This document shows, one piece after another, positions 1 to 6,654 of a stretch of DNA of 11,967 nt. The stretch is taken from positions 1-11,967 of the forward strand of contig CALSBM010000086.1 in the NCBI GenBank assembly GCA_943373175.1. The letters run 5' to 3'. The notes under the pieces were generated by a model, which saw nothing but the letters and a program-made list of their open reading frames with translations, was not told the origin of the DNA and made no database searches. Every line of letters starts with the position of its first letter. Within the stretch, counting starts at the first letter, position 1. Position numbers and translations under genes: made by a program. The DNA comes from JAIXUI01 sp943373175 (GTDB taxonomy: Bacteria; Bacteroidota; Bacteroidia; UBA7662; JAIXUI01).

Positions 1-1072
1 ACTGAAATCCAATTTAGAACTGAACAAGCCTGAAATCCAGATTATTATCGACAGAGAAAGAGCAAATCGTGAAGGAATTTCAACCGCTCAAGTTGGTATG
101 GAAATCCGAAATGCTGTTTTTGGTAAAGAAGCCAGTAAGTTCCGAGATGCCAAGGACGATTACCCCATCCAAATGCGATACAACATCAGCCAGCGTAATG
201 ATGTTGATCGCCTGATTAATCACATCATCTCGTTCAGGGATATGAATATGGGTGGTAGAATCAGGAATATTCCGCTTTCAGCAGTTGCGCGTATTGAATA
301 CACCAATACTTATGGCGGAATTGCTAGAAAGAATCAGAAACGACTGGCAACGTTGTCTTCAAATGTACTCACCGGCTTTAATCCCAATGAAGTTGTTGCT
401 CAGATTGAAAAAGCGTTGAAAAGCTATCCGAAACCAGATGGGGTAACTATTAAGTTGACAGGAGAACAAGAGGAACAAGCAGAAACAGGGGCTTTTCTAG
501 GGAATGCGATGATGGTTTCTCTTGGGTTAATCTTCTTAATTCTGGTAACTCAGTTCAACTCGCTCAGTAAGCCGCTAATAATTCTGTCTGAGATTTTCTT
601 CTCTATTATTGGAGTGCTATTGGGCTTTTGCATTTTTGGCATGAGCATTTCAATCATCATGACTGGAATCGGAATTGTAGCCCTTGCGGGAATCGTGGTG
701 CGAAACGGTATTTTGTTAGTAGAATTTACGGAAGTACTAGAACATCGGGGTATGGAACCCTACGAAGCTATCGTAGAAGCCGGACGCACGAGGATGACTC
801 CAGTTCTTCTTACAGCATCTGCAACTATTCTTGGGCTTGTACCTCTTGCTGTAGGTCTAAACATCGACTTCGCTTCTCTTTTCAGTGAGTTTGACCCGAA
901 AATCTTCTTCGGTGGTGATTCAGTAGCTTTTTGGGGACCATTGTCTTGGACGATGATTTTCGGACTTGGCTTTGCCACTTTCCTCACCCTAATCTTAGTT
1001 CCAGTAATGATTTGGCTGAACTATAGAGCAGGAGTTAAGTTTAAACGCTTGAAAACGCGTTTTTTAGATTGA
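1..1072 (+). CDS. RND-family efflux transporter, inner-membrane pump, C-terminal part (5' partial)
   Basis: This is the C-terminal 356 residues of an AcrB-like resistance-nodulation-division pump, which exports drugs or other compounds using the proton gradient as part of a tripartite system. The frame is open to the left edge (first full codon at 2), so the ATG at 98 is internal and not the true start. The first half of the fragment is porter-domain sequence (RERANREGIS, IPLSAVARIEY, TGEQEEQAETG). Five hydrophobic segments follow, corresponding to TM8-TM12, with the typical stretches QFNSLSKPLIIL, GIVVRNGILLVEF, EAGRTRMTPVLLTA and FATFLTLILVPVM. AcrB has the proton-relay Lys940 in TM10; the aligned position here is Arg (codon 701-703). 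Membrane-fusion and outer-membrane partners are expected upstream, outside the window. A strong terminator follows. The family call is secure; the substrate cannot be told. Confidence 0.95.
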   Translation, partial: LKSNLELNKPEIQIIIDRERANREGISTAQVGMEIRNAVFGKEASKFRDAKDDYPIQMRYNISQRNDVDRLINHIISFRDMNMGGRIRNIPLSAVARIEYTNTYGGIARKNQKRLATLSSNVLTGFNPNEVVAQIEKALKSYPKPDGVTIKLTGEQEEQAETGAFLGNAMMVSLGLIFLILVTQFNSLSKPLIILSEIFFSIIGVLLGFCIFGMSISIIMTGIGIVALAGIVVRNGILLVEFTEVLEHRGMEPYEAIVEAGRTRMTPVLLTASATILGLVPLAVGLNIDFASLFSEFDPKIFFGGDSVAFWGPLSWTMIFGLGFATFLTLILVPVMIWLNYRAGVKFKRLKTRFLD

Positions 1073-1094
1073 AAGCAATAACCGCTATTTCACC

Positions 1095-1131
1095 AAAAAG
1101 CCGGAATGAGACACTTCATTCCGGCTTTTTT
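1095..1131 (+). terminator. Rho-independent terminator after the RND pump gene
   Basis: A perfect 15-bp stem (1095-1109 with 1116-1130, core GCCGGAATGA/TCATTCCGGC) closes a 6-base loop and runs into a T tract. It lies 22 bases after the pump stop codon. The A run on the left arm would also give a U tract on the other strand, but no minus-strand gene ends here. Confidence 0.9.
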
Positions 1132-1225
1132 ATGCTTGATTTTAGCCCCTAATAGCAATAGTTTGAAATCGTAGCACCGATTTTCAGGGCTGCGCTTTAT
1201 GTTTGCAGTCCAAACAACACCCTGC

Positions 1226-2176
1226 ATGATCTTTTTGGATTTCGAAAAACCCATTGCTGAGCTCTACGAAGAACTTAAAAATCTTCAAGAGATTCAGTCG
1301 AAAGGCAAAATCGATGTCAGTACTTCCATCCTTGAAATGGAAGAGAAGATAAATGAAGAACGTAAACAGTTGTATAGCAATCTTACAGGCTGGCAAAAGG
1401 TTCAGGTATCGAGGCACTCTGAACGCCCTTATTCGCTTTTTTATATCCAGCAGATGTGCAGAAACTTCATTGAACTGCATGGAGACCGTAACATTCGAGA
1501 CGACAAAGCAATAGTTGGCGGGTTCGCTAGCTTAGAAGGACGAACTGTTATGTTCATTGGGCATCAAAAAGGAATCAATACCAAAATGCGTCAATACCGC
1601 AATTTTGGTATGGCCAACCCAGAAGGCTATCGTAAAGCGTTGCGCCTAATGAAAATGGCTGAAAAATTCAATAAACCCATCGTTACTCTTATCGATACTC
1701 CAGGTGCTTTTCCCGGAATTGAAGGGGAAGAAAGAGGTCAGGCTGAAGCCATAGCCAAAAATATTAGGGAGATGTTCAGGCTGAAAGTGCCTGTAATTTG
1801 TGTAATTATTGGCGAAGGAGCTTCTGGTGGTGCTATTGGTATTGGAATCGGAGATCGAGTGTTTATGCTCGAAAACACTTGGTACACCGTTATTTCCCCT
1901 GAAAGCTGTTCTTCTATTCTTTGGCGCTCATGGGATTTTAAGGAGAAAGCTGCTGAGCAATTGCAGCTTACGGCTGAAAACATGTTTAAAAATGGCCTTA
2001 TTGATGGAATTATTCCGGAGCCGGTAGGAGGCGCCCATAACGATTCGCACGCAATGGCTGCCATACTTAAAGAAGTATTGATTAAGGAACTCGACGCATT
2101 AAGTGCGCTTAGTCCTCAGCAGAGAATCAATGAAAGAATTGAGAAATTCTGCAACATGGGTGTGGTGATTGAATAA
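1226..2176 (+). CDS. accA: Acetyl-CoA carboxylase carboxyltransferase subunit alpha
   Basis: AccA pairs with AccD to move the carboxyl group from carboxybiotin to acetyl-CoA, giving malonyl-CoA for fatty acid synthesis in the cytoplasm. The protein shows the family pattern along its whole length: N-terminal LDFEKPIAEL, RPYSLFYIQ, FIELHGDR, GHQKG near 113, NPEGYRKALRLMKMAEKF near 131-148, IDTPGAFPG near 156, and the oxyanion-hole/active-site region GEGASGGAIGIGIGDRVFML followed by SPESCSSILW. I chose the ATG at 1226 (316 residues, close to the 319 of E. coli AccA) because homologues begin near the LDFEKP segment. An in-frame ATG at 1199 would add nine residues that look unlike the family. accD is not adjacent. 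It is a single-gene unit after the pump terminator and converges on the epimerase gene with a 14-base gap. Confidence 0.96.
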   Translation: MIFLDFEKPIAELYEELKNLQEIQSKGKIDVSTSILEMEEKINEERKQLYSNLTGWQKVQVSRHSERPYSLFYIQQMCRNFIELHGDRNIRDDKAIVGGFASLEGRTVMFIGHQKGINTKMRQYRNFGMANPEGYRKALRLMKMAEKFNKPIVTLIDTPGAFPGIEGEERGQAEAIAKNIREMFRLKVPVICVIIGEGASGGAIGIGIGDRVFMLENTWYTVISPESCSSILWRSWDFKEKAAEQLQLTAENMFKNGLIDGIIPEPVGGAHNDSHAMAAILKEVLIKELDALSALSPQQRINERIEKFCNMGVVIE

Positions 2177-2190
2177 TCAATCAAGACCCT

Positions 2191-2598
2191 TTAACGCATT
2201 TCCTGACAAAGTTCAACCAAAATCCCAGCAGTTGACTTGGGGTGAAGAAAGGCGATAAGTTTATTGTCGGCTCCTGTTTTAGGTTCATCCGAAAGTAACT
2301 CAAAACCAGCTTTCTTCAGCCGATCCATTTCTGCACGGATATCGTCAACCTCAAAAGCAAGGTGGTGAATACCAGGTCCTTTTTTTTCTAAGTATTTGGC
2401 TATCGGGGAATCTTCCCTCATTGCGCCTAACAATTCAATTTTCGCCTCCTGGCCAATTCCAAAGAAGCTTGTTTTCACCCCTTCTCGCTCAACCACTTCT
2501 TCCTGAAAAGGAGATTTTCCGAATAACCGTTCAAACAATTGATTGGCTTCTTCCAAATTTGAAACAGCCAGCCCGATGTGTTCTACTCTTAAAAACAT
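2191..2598 (-). CDS. mce: Methylmalonyl-CoA epimerase (VOC superfamily)
   Basis: This 135-residue protein has the size and pattern of methylmalonyl-CoA epimerase, which interconverts the (R) and (S) forms of methylmalonyl-CoA between propionyl-CoA carboxylase and methylmalonyl-CoA mutase. It is a two-module vicinal-oxygen-chelate fold. Likely metal ligands are His7 (VEHIGLAV), Glu55 (AKIELLGA), one His of GIHHLAFEV (78/79) and Glu129 (ILVELCQ). I chose the ATG at 2598; a TTG at 2607 would add three residues and overlap the preceding stop. It is the last gene of the four-gene minus-strand run, starting 5 bases after the glycosyltransferase stop. No strong hairpin lies in the 14-base gap to accA, so transcription may run into the opposite gene. 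A generic glyoxalase-fold enzyme is the alternative, but the match to the epimerase subfamily is good. Confidence 0.9.
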   Translation of the reverse strand: MFLRVEHIGLAVSNLEEANQLFERLFGKSPFQEEVVEREGVKTSFFGIGQEAKIELLGAMREDSPIAKYLEKKGPGIHHLAFEVDDIRAEMDRLKKAGFELLSDEPKTGADNKLIAFLHPKSTAGILVELCQEMR

Positions 2599-2603
2599 AT
2601 TTA

Positions 2604-3656
2604 TCAACGAATTTTAATGTTAAGCTTACTGAATTTCAACAGCTTACGAACGAAATAAGCCCATACTATCGAATCTTTCCATACCCCGGGTAAACTGCGA
2701 AAAGGCTTTAAACTCCAGGCCTTACGATGTTGTATTATTCCGGGAATTCGACTGTAAAATCCAAAATGTGCTGAGATGATGGCCTTGCAGGCTGCAAAAT
2801 TACCCTTTAACAAAAAACGGATACCGGTAACTCCATCGAGAATTAACCGGCTAAGGACAAGGAAAAAAACTTCAGAAGCAGAAGCATTCTTTGCAATCAT
2901 GCACAAGCTATTACGAAAATTGAGGTAAATTTTTTTGCTGCTGCCATATTGCAAAGTTCCTCCACCGAGGTGATAAACAATAGAATCCGATTGGAACAGC
3001 AGGCGATAACCCAATAAATGCAGTCGCCAACAGAGGTCAATTTCTTCCATGTGAGCAAAGAAACCAGCGTCGAAACCTCCTGCTTGAATAAACGCTGACC
3101 TTCGAATAGCCATACAGGCACCGGATACCCAAAACACTTCACATGGCTCATCGTACTGGCCTGCATCACGTTCCAAAGTTTCAAAAACTCTGCCTCTGCA
3201 AAATGGATAACCGTTTTTATCAATAAATCCACCGGCAGCTCCTGCATATTCAAACATCTCTCGATTACGATAGTCAAGTATTTTAGGTTGAATAGCTGCA
3301 ACATCAGGGTAATTAAGGAAATCTTCTATAAGAGGTTTCAGCCAGCCGGGTTTAACAGCAACATCCGAATTGATTAATACCAGAAACTCGGTGTTAATTT
3401 TATTAAGCGCGTGGTTGTAGCCCCCAGCATACCCAAAATTTTGGTTCAGCACCAACAGTTCAATGGCAGGATAGTGCTGCTTCAACCAGGCAATCGAATC
3501 ATCGGTTGAGGCATTATCAATAACTACCACCCTCATAGCAGGATAATCGGTTGTTAGCAAGGATGGAAGAAACTCCTGCAAATGATGCCGGCCATTGTAA
3601 TTGAGAATGGCCAGGCAGCATTCAGGCCAAAGGGCGTGAGAGGTGAGCGCGTTCAT
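2604..3656 (-). CDS. Family 2 glycosyltransferase (COG1216/RfbF-like)
   Basis: This 350-residue GT-A glycosyltransferase probably adds a sugar from a nucleotide-sugar donor during cell-surface glycan assembly. Seen in order: the nucleotide-binding start CCLAILNYNG (13-22), VVVIDNAS (43-50), NQNFGYAGGYN (71-81), the metal-binding DxD-type motif as NSD (96-98), WVSGACMAIRR, and the acceptor/catalytic stretch MEEIDLCWRLHLLGYR (203-218). The C-terminal 100 residues are hydrophobic and basic (FRNSL, RLILDGVTGIRFLLKG), suggesting membrane association, as in rhamnosyltransferase-like members. I prefer the ATG at 3656, which overlaps the acyltransferase by 35 bases. An earlier in-frame ATG at 3716 adds 20 residues ahead of the domain and would overlap by 95 bases. 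The overlap implies translational coupling. Donor and acceptor are unknown. Confidence 0.9.
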   Translation of the reverse strand: MNALTSHALWPECCLAILNYNGRHHLQEFLPSLLTTDYPAMRVVVIDNASTDDSIAWLKQHYPAIELLVLNQNFGYAGGYNHALNKINTEFLVLINSDVAVKPGWLKPLIEDFLNYPDVAAIQPKILDYRNREMFEYAGAAGGFIDKNGYPFCRGRVFETLERDAGQYDEPCEVFWVSGACMAIRRSAFIQAGGFDAGFFAHMEEIDLCWRLHLLGYRLLFQSDSIVYHLGGGTLQYGSSKKIYLNFRNSLCMIAKNASASEVFFLVLSRLILDGVTGIRFLLKGNFAACKAIISAHFGFYSRIPGIIQHRKAWSLKPFRSLPGVWKDSIVWAYFVRKLLKFSKLNIKIR

Positions 3657-4527
3657 TGCGGGAATTGATAAATTTCCATCTTTTATGCGACCAAATCCAA
3701 AGTTCTGGAGCTTCATCCACTAAATCTGTTAGAACTTGGCTATGTAAATCAGTCAAAACATACGGTTCTAAATCTCTGGGGTTAAGCGCCAACAATTCAA
3801 AGGTAATCTCATAGTAGCCTCTTTGGACTCTTCTCATTTTTCCAAATACCACCGGATGATTAAATTTTCTAGCAACAACTTCAGCACCAGCATACACGGG
3901 AGTTGTACGGTGTAGAAACTGAGTCCAGATATAGTCGTTGTGTGGTTGTGGACATTGGTCGGAGCCGAAGTAAGTGGCAAAAGGGCGACTGTGTTCCGAT
4001 TGCAGCGTTTTAAACAACGCTTTCATGGGAACAGGTTTAGCTCCGAACTTTGACCTGAACCGTTGGTAAGCAGCTTCAAATGCTTCACTACTCAACGGTT
4101 TATAGATAAAAAACAACTCATGCTTGCAGTTAAGGCTAAAAGCGAAGGCAAACCACTCCCAATTTGCATGATGGCCGAGCAAATGAACAATGGATTTTCC
4201 TTGAGCAGCCAATTCGTTCACTAATTCGGGATTCTTGATAATCACGCGTCGCTGAACTTCACTGGCCGATATACTGAAACTCTTAACCGATTCCGCCATT
4301 AAATCACTCAAAAAGCGATAGAATTTTTTCTCTAAAGATTTTAACTCAGTTTCGGTTAAATGAGGATAACTACCTGAAAGATTGTCTCTTACAACTTTTC
4401 TTCGGTATCCGATAATGTAATAAAGCAAACCATAAACTCCATAAGCCCATGCATAATGAACGGACATAGGTAATCGTGAAATCATCTTCAACAGACGATA
4501 AATCAATTCATGGTAAACAGCCTTCAA
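3622..4527 (-). CDS. LpxL/HtrB-type lysophospholipid (lipid A) acyltransferase
   Basis: This 301-residue protein belongs to the LpxL/HtrB/WaaM acyltransferase family, which adds secondary acyl chains to lipid A at the inner membrane. A hydrophobic N-terminal anchor (about 20-42) is followed by the basic IGYRRKVVRDNL segment (39-50). The catalytic HX4E motif is GHHANWEW (His119, Glu124), followed by the family's FIYKPLSS and the DQ element (FGSDQCPQ). The C terminus ends in LWIWSHKRWK, typical of the family. The start is unusual: the frame is the same as that of the preceding gene and the first codon after that gene's TAA is TTG (4527), the best available start. The next TTG is at 4506 and the first ATG at 4485, which would remove the conserved IYRLLKMISRLP region. 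The 3' end overlaps the glycosyltransferase. An ornithine-lipid or other lysolipid acyltransferase role is a less likely alternative. Confidence 0.9.
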   Translation of the reverse strand: MKAVYHELIYRLLKMISRLPMSVHYAWAYGVYGLLYYIIGYRRKVVRDNLSGSYPHLTETELKSLEKKFYRFLSDLMAESVKSFSISASEVQRRVIIKNPELVNELAAQGKSIVHLLGHHANWEWFAFAFSLNCKHELFFIYKPLSSEAFEAAYQRFRSKFGAKPVPMKALFKTLQSEHSRPFATYFGSDQCPQPHNDYIWTQFLHRTTPVYAGAEVVARKFNHPVVFGKMRRVQRGYYEITFELLALNPRDLEPYVLTDLHSQVLTDLVDEAPELWIWSHKRWKFINSRNERAHLSRPLA

Positions 4528-5976
4528 TTATTGGTTTCTGAAGTTCTGGTCAATAAAATTACCAAAATGCTCCCGTTGGTTGGTTTGATCGACGTTGTTT
4601 ATCGGATTTGTTCTGCTGTAAATCAGCAATTTCCACTGGGGATCAAAGGGTTCAGCAAACGCTTCTGAATGGATCAGGCGATAATCGTTGCTCACTAAAT
4701 CAGGATTGTAAAACACAAAACGGACGTTATTCTGTCTTTTCAGAGTGTAGTACCACCAGATCTCATAAGGATAGGCAGAAGGCTCATTGTCCACAACTGT
4801 TCTGCTGTTAGGAGGGCCGTATTGAAGGAAAACTCTGCCTCTTTCCGTTTCATATCCTCGCATAATCTTGCTTCCAAATTTCTGATTACAGACTATCACC
4901 TGTTCGTGAAACTTTTTCCATTCTTCAGCAGGATTAGACTGATTTCGTGAGTACCAAAACGAATAAATGAACCTTCTCATACGATCGTAATCTGGTTTCT
5001 TTTTATCTCGAAGAAGCTCATCAATGTACGTTCGTTCGTTTTGTTCTGCGATTGGCCTTAAACAACCTACGTGGCTTCTTAACAGTTTTTCTGTCATCGT
5101 GTCCACAAAGGTTTTGTTGTAATTCAGGCTATACATGGCGGATTCATCAAAGCGCTTATTGCGATTCAGCCGCTGAAAGAATCCTTTTTTCGCTTCTACC
5201 AATTCGTTTCTTGCGCTTCTGAGTTCGAAAACTAAGTTATAATCTCCGGTAGGCAATTCAGAAATTGGAATTTCGGCCATTAACGCTTCCACTTCTTTTC
5301 CTTGTATTCTTCGCTGAGTAAAGGTTTCCTCTAACAGCTCACCACTGCTCTGCCTTTCAATATATGTTTTGAGTATGTAAACAGAATCTTTCATTGAACC
5401 TGGCAAATACAACTCAGAGTAGTATTTCAGGGTGTCATTTTGTCTTCCGAAGAAATTGGAACACGATGGAAAAATGGCAAATCCTGACTTTACAGTTGGA
5501 GATGATTCCTTAGTTGGAGCATAGGATAATAGAAACACCAAGTCAGAGAATTGGGGTGACGAAGTTTCGTTGGAAATCTCCAACTCTTGAACGGTAGATG
5601 CTTTGTTAAGACTATCGTTGCTATCCAATAATTGAAGTTTAACCTGGTATTTTCCAGCTTCCAAAGGAAACCGTTGAAGATCGATAAATCGAAAATCTGG
5701 GGCCGTTGCACTGTCTAACTCAGGACTTTTGAGCAAATATTTATCAAATGCAGCGATTTTCTTACCCTGTTCAAACGTGATGATTACCTGTAATCCACCC
5801 TGAAAGCGTTTGCTTTTATTCTTAACCAAGGTAATTGACCGGCTTGATACCATTAAATATGTTTCTGCATAAGATCCTTTGTTGGGTGATCTAAATGCCG
5901 CTACCTGAAACCGCGCATCCAGTGCCAAAGACTGGAATGCTGTTAGCAGGGATAAAACAGATAAAAGAATACGCAT
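4528..5976 (-). CDS. Exported GWxTD-domain-containing protein
   Basis: This 482-residue protein begins with a clear signal peptide (MRILLSVLSLLTAFQSLALD), so it is exported to the periplasm or envelope. The middle part is beta-rich, with segments such as YLMVSSRSITL, LQVIITFEQGKK and the LPTGDYNLVFELR strand pattern. The C-terminal third matches the GWxTD domain known from Bacteroidota: YDRMRRFIYSFWYSRN, then ERGRVFLQYGPPN, then YPYEIWWYY and VRFVFYNPD. The motif that names the family is altered here to GYETE (codons 4843-4857). The biochemical function of the domain is not established. I chose the ATG at 5976, which starts the signal peptide exactly; an in-frame TTG at 5994 adds six residues. 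It is first in the minus-strand run and its TAA touches the acyltransferase start, suggesting a shared envelope role (inference). Confidence 0.85.
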   Translation of the reverse strand: MRILLSVLSLLTAFQSLALDARFQVAAFRSPNKGSYAETYLMVSSRSITLVKNKSKRFQGGLQVIITFEQGKKIAAFDKYLLKSPELDSATAPDFRFIDLQRFPLEAGKYQVKLQLLDSNDSLNKASTVQELEISNETSSPQFSDLVFLLSYAPTKESSPTVKSGFAIFPSCSNFFGRQNDTLKYYSELYLPGSMKDSVYILKTYIERQSSGELLEETFTQRRIQGKEVEALMAEIPISELPTGDYNLVFELRSARNELVEAKKGFFQRLNRNKRFDESAMYSLNYNKTFVDTMTEKLLRSHVGCLRPIAEQNERTYIDELLRDKKKPDYDRMRRFIYSFWYSRNQSNPAEEWKKFHEQVIVCNQKFGSKIMRGYETERGRVFLQYGPPNSRTVVDNEPSAYPYEIWWYYTLKRQNNVRFVFYNPDLVSNDYRLIHSEAFAEPFDPQWKLLIYSRTNPINNVDQTNQREHFGNFIDQNFRNQ

Positions 5977-6020
5977 TTCGCACAATATCCGCAATTTTGG
6001 CTGCTAGTCCAACCTAATCT
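5977..6020. promoter_or_regulatory. 44-base divergent spacer, presumed to hold promoters for both directions
   Basis: Two genes point away from each other across only 44 bases. Promoters for both must lie here or inside the opposite coding region. I could not find a convincing Bacteroidota -33/-7 pair (TTTG and TAnnTTTG) on either strand, so this is an inference from gene layout alone. Confidence 0.3.
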
Positions 6021-6611
6021 ATGGCCTACATTTCCCCACTTTTTTGTTTACCTGCCCTTGAACACTGGGTTATGGCTGCAAAGGCTGGTCACTGGAGGAT
6101 TGAAGCTTGTGAGAACTTTGTAAAATCCAGCGACAGAAACCGGTTTTTACTTCACAGCCATCAGGATGTTTTCCAGTTAAGTATGCCCATTTCCGGCGGA
6201 AGAGGTCTTAAATCGCCAATCAGAACGGTTCATTTAGACAATTCTTTTCCATGGAGAAACCAACATTTGCAAGTAATTCAAAATGCTTATGCCGCCAGTC
6301 CCTTCTTTGAAGATATTTTCCCTGAAATAGAAGCAATTTACACCTCAGGCTCAAACAACCTCTTCGATTTTAACCTTCAACTATTTCATTACTGCCTCGA
6401 ATGGGTAACACCTAAGCTGACATGGTCTTTCACTGAAGCATGGGAAGGCCCCTACTCTACCGAAGCAAAGATTAAAATAGCAACATCTTACTTCCGCCCA
6501 CATCCTTTATTGAATTCGGAACAATTTGGAAAGCTATCAATACTTGATTTATTGTTTCATGAAGGCCCTTGGTCGGAGCGTTGGCTTGAAGACGCGGTTA
6601 AGTTTTCATAA
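6021..6611 (+). CDS. WbqC family protein
   Basis: This 196-residue cytoplasmic protein fits the WbqC-like family. Diagnostic stretches are the N-terminal YISPLFCLPALEHW, then FQLSMPISGGRGLKSPI (about 52-68), the tryptophan-rich WRNQHLQVIQNAYAASPFFED (77-97), and the C-terminal HPLLNSEQFGKLSILDLLFHEGP. Members occur in polysaccharide and O-antigen gene clusters and widely in Bacteroidota genomes; their reaction is unknown. Length is near the family norm and no catalytic metal motif is evident. The ATG at 6021 gives the expected N terminus. Its nearness to acyltransferase and glycosyltransferase genes agrees with a surface-glycan link, but it is transcribed the other way. The secreted-protein gene follows 43 bases later on the same strand and may be co-transcribed. 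Confidence 0.85.
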   Translation: MAYISPLFCLPALEHWVMAAKAGHWRIEACENFVKSSDRNRFLLHSHQDVFQLSMPISGGRGLKSPIRTVHLDNSFPWRNQHLQVIQNAYAASPFFEDIFPEIEAIYTSGSNNLFDFNLQLFHYCLEWVTPKLTWSFTEAWEGPYSTEAKIKIATSYFRPHPLLNSEQFGKLSILDLLFHEGPWSERWLEDAVKFS

Positions 6612-6654
6612 CCACGGTGAGGCCTATATCCGTTTTTGTAACTTGCAGCGATTT

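Noticed and set aside
1199..1225. Earlier ATG for accA
   Set aside because: The nine extra residues do not resemble AccA N termini; the ATG at 1226 gives the usual start and length.
1132..1225. Promoter for accA (a TTTG near 1160 and a TA-rich stretch just before it)
   Set aside because: Spacing and order do not fit the Bacteroidota -33/-7 pattern, so I do not call it.
2167..2182. Small inverted repeat at the end of accA as a terminator
   Set aside because: The stem is only 6 bp, AT-rich, overlaps the stop codon and has no T tract.
2421..2693. Plus-strand reading frame of 90 codons across the epimerase/glycosyltransferase junction
   Set aside because: It lies opposite two well-supported genes and has no recognisable features.
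6526..6654. Upstream in-frame start extending the secreted protein by 43 residues into the WbqC gene
   Set aside because: It would bury the signal peptide that begins at 6655 and overlap a well-supported gene; the added residues read as out-of-frame WbqC sequence.
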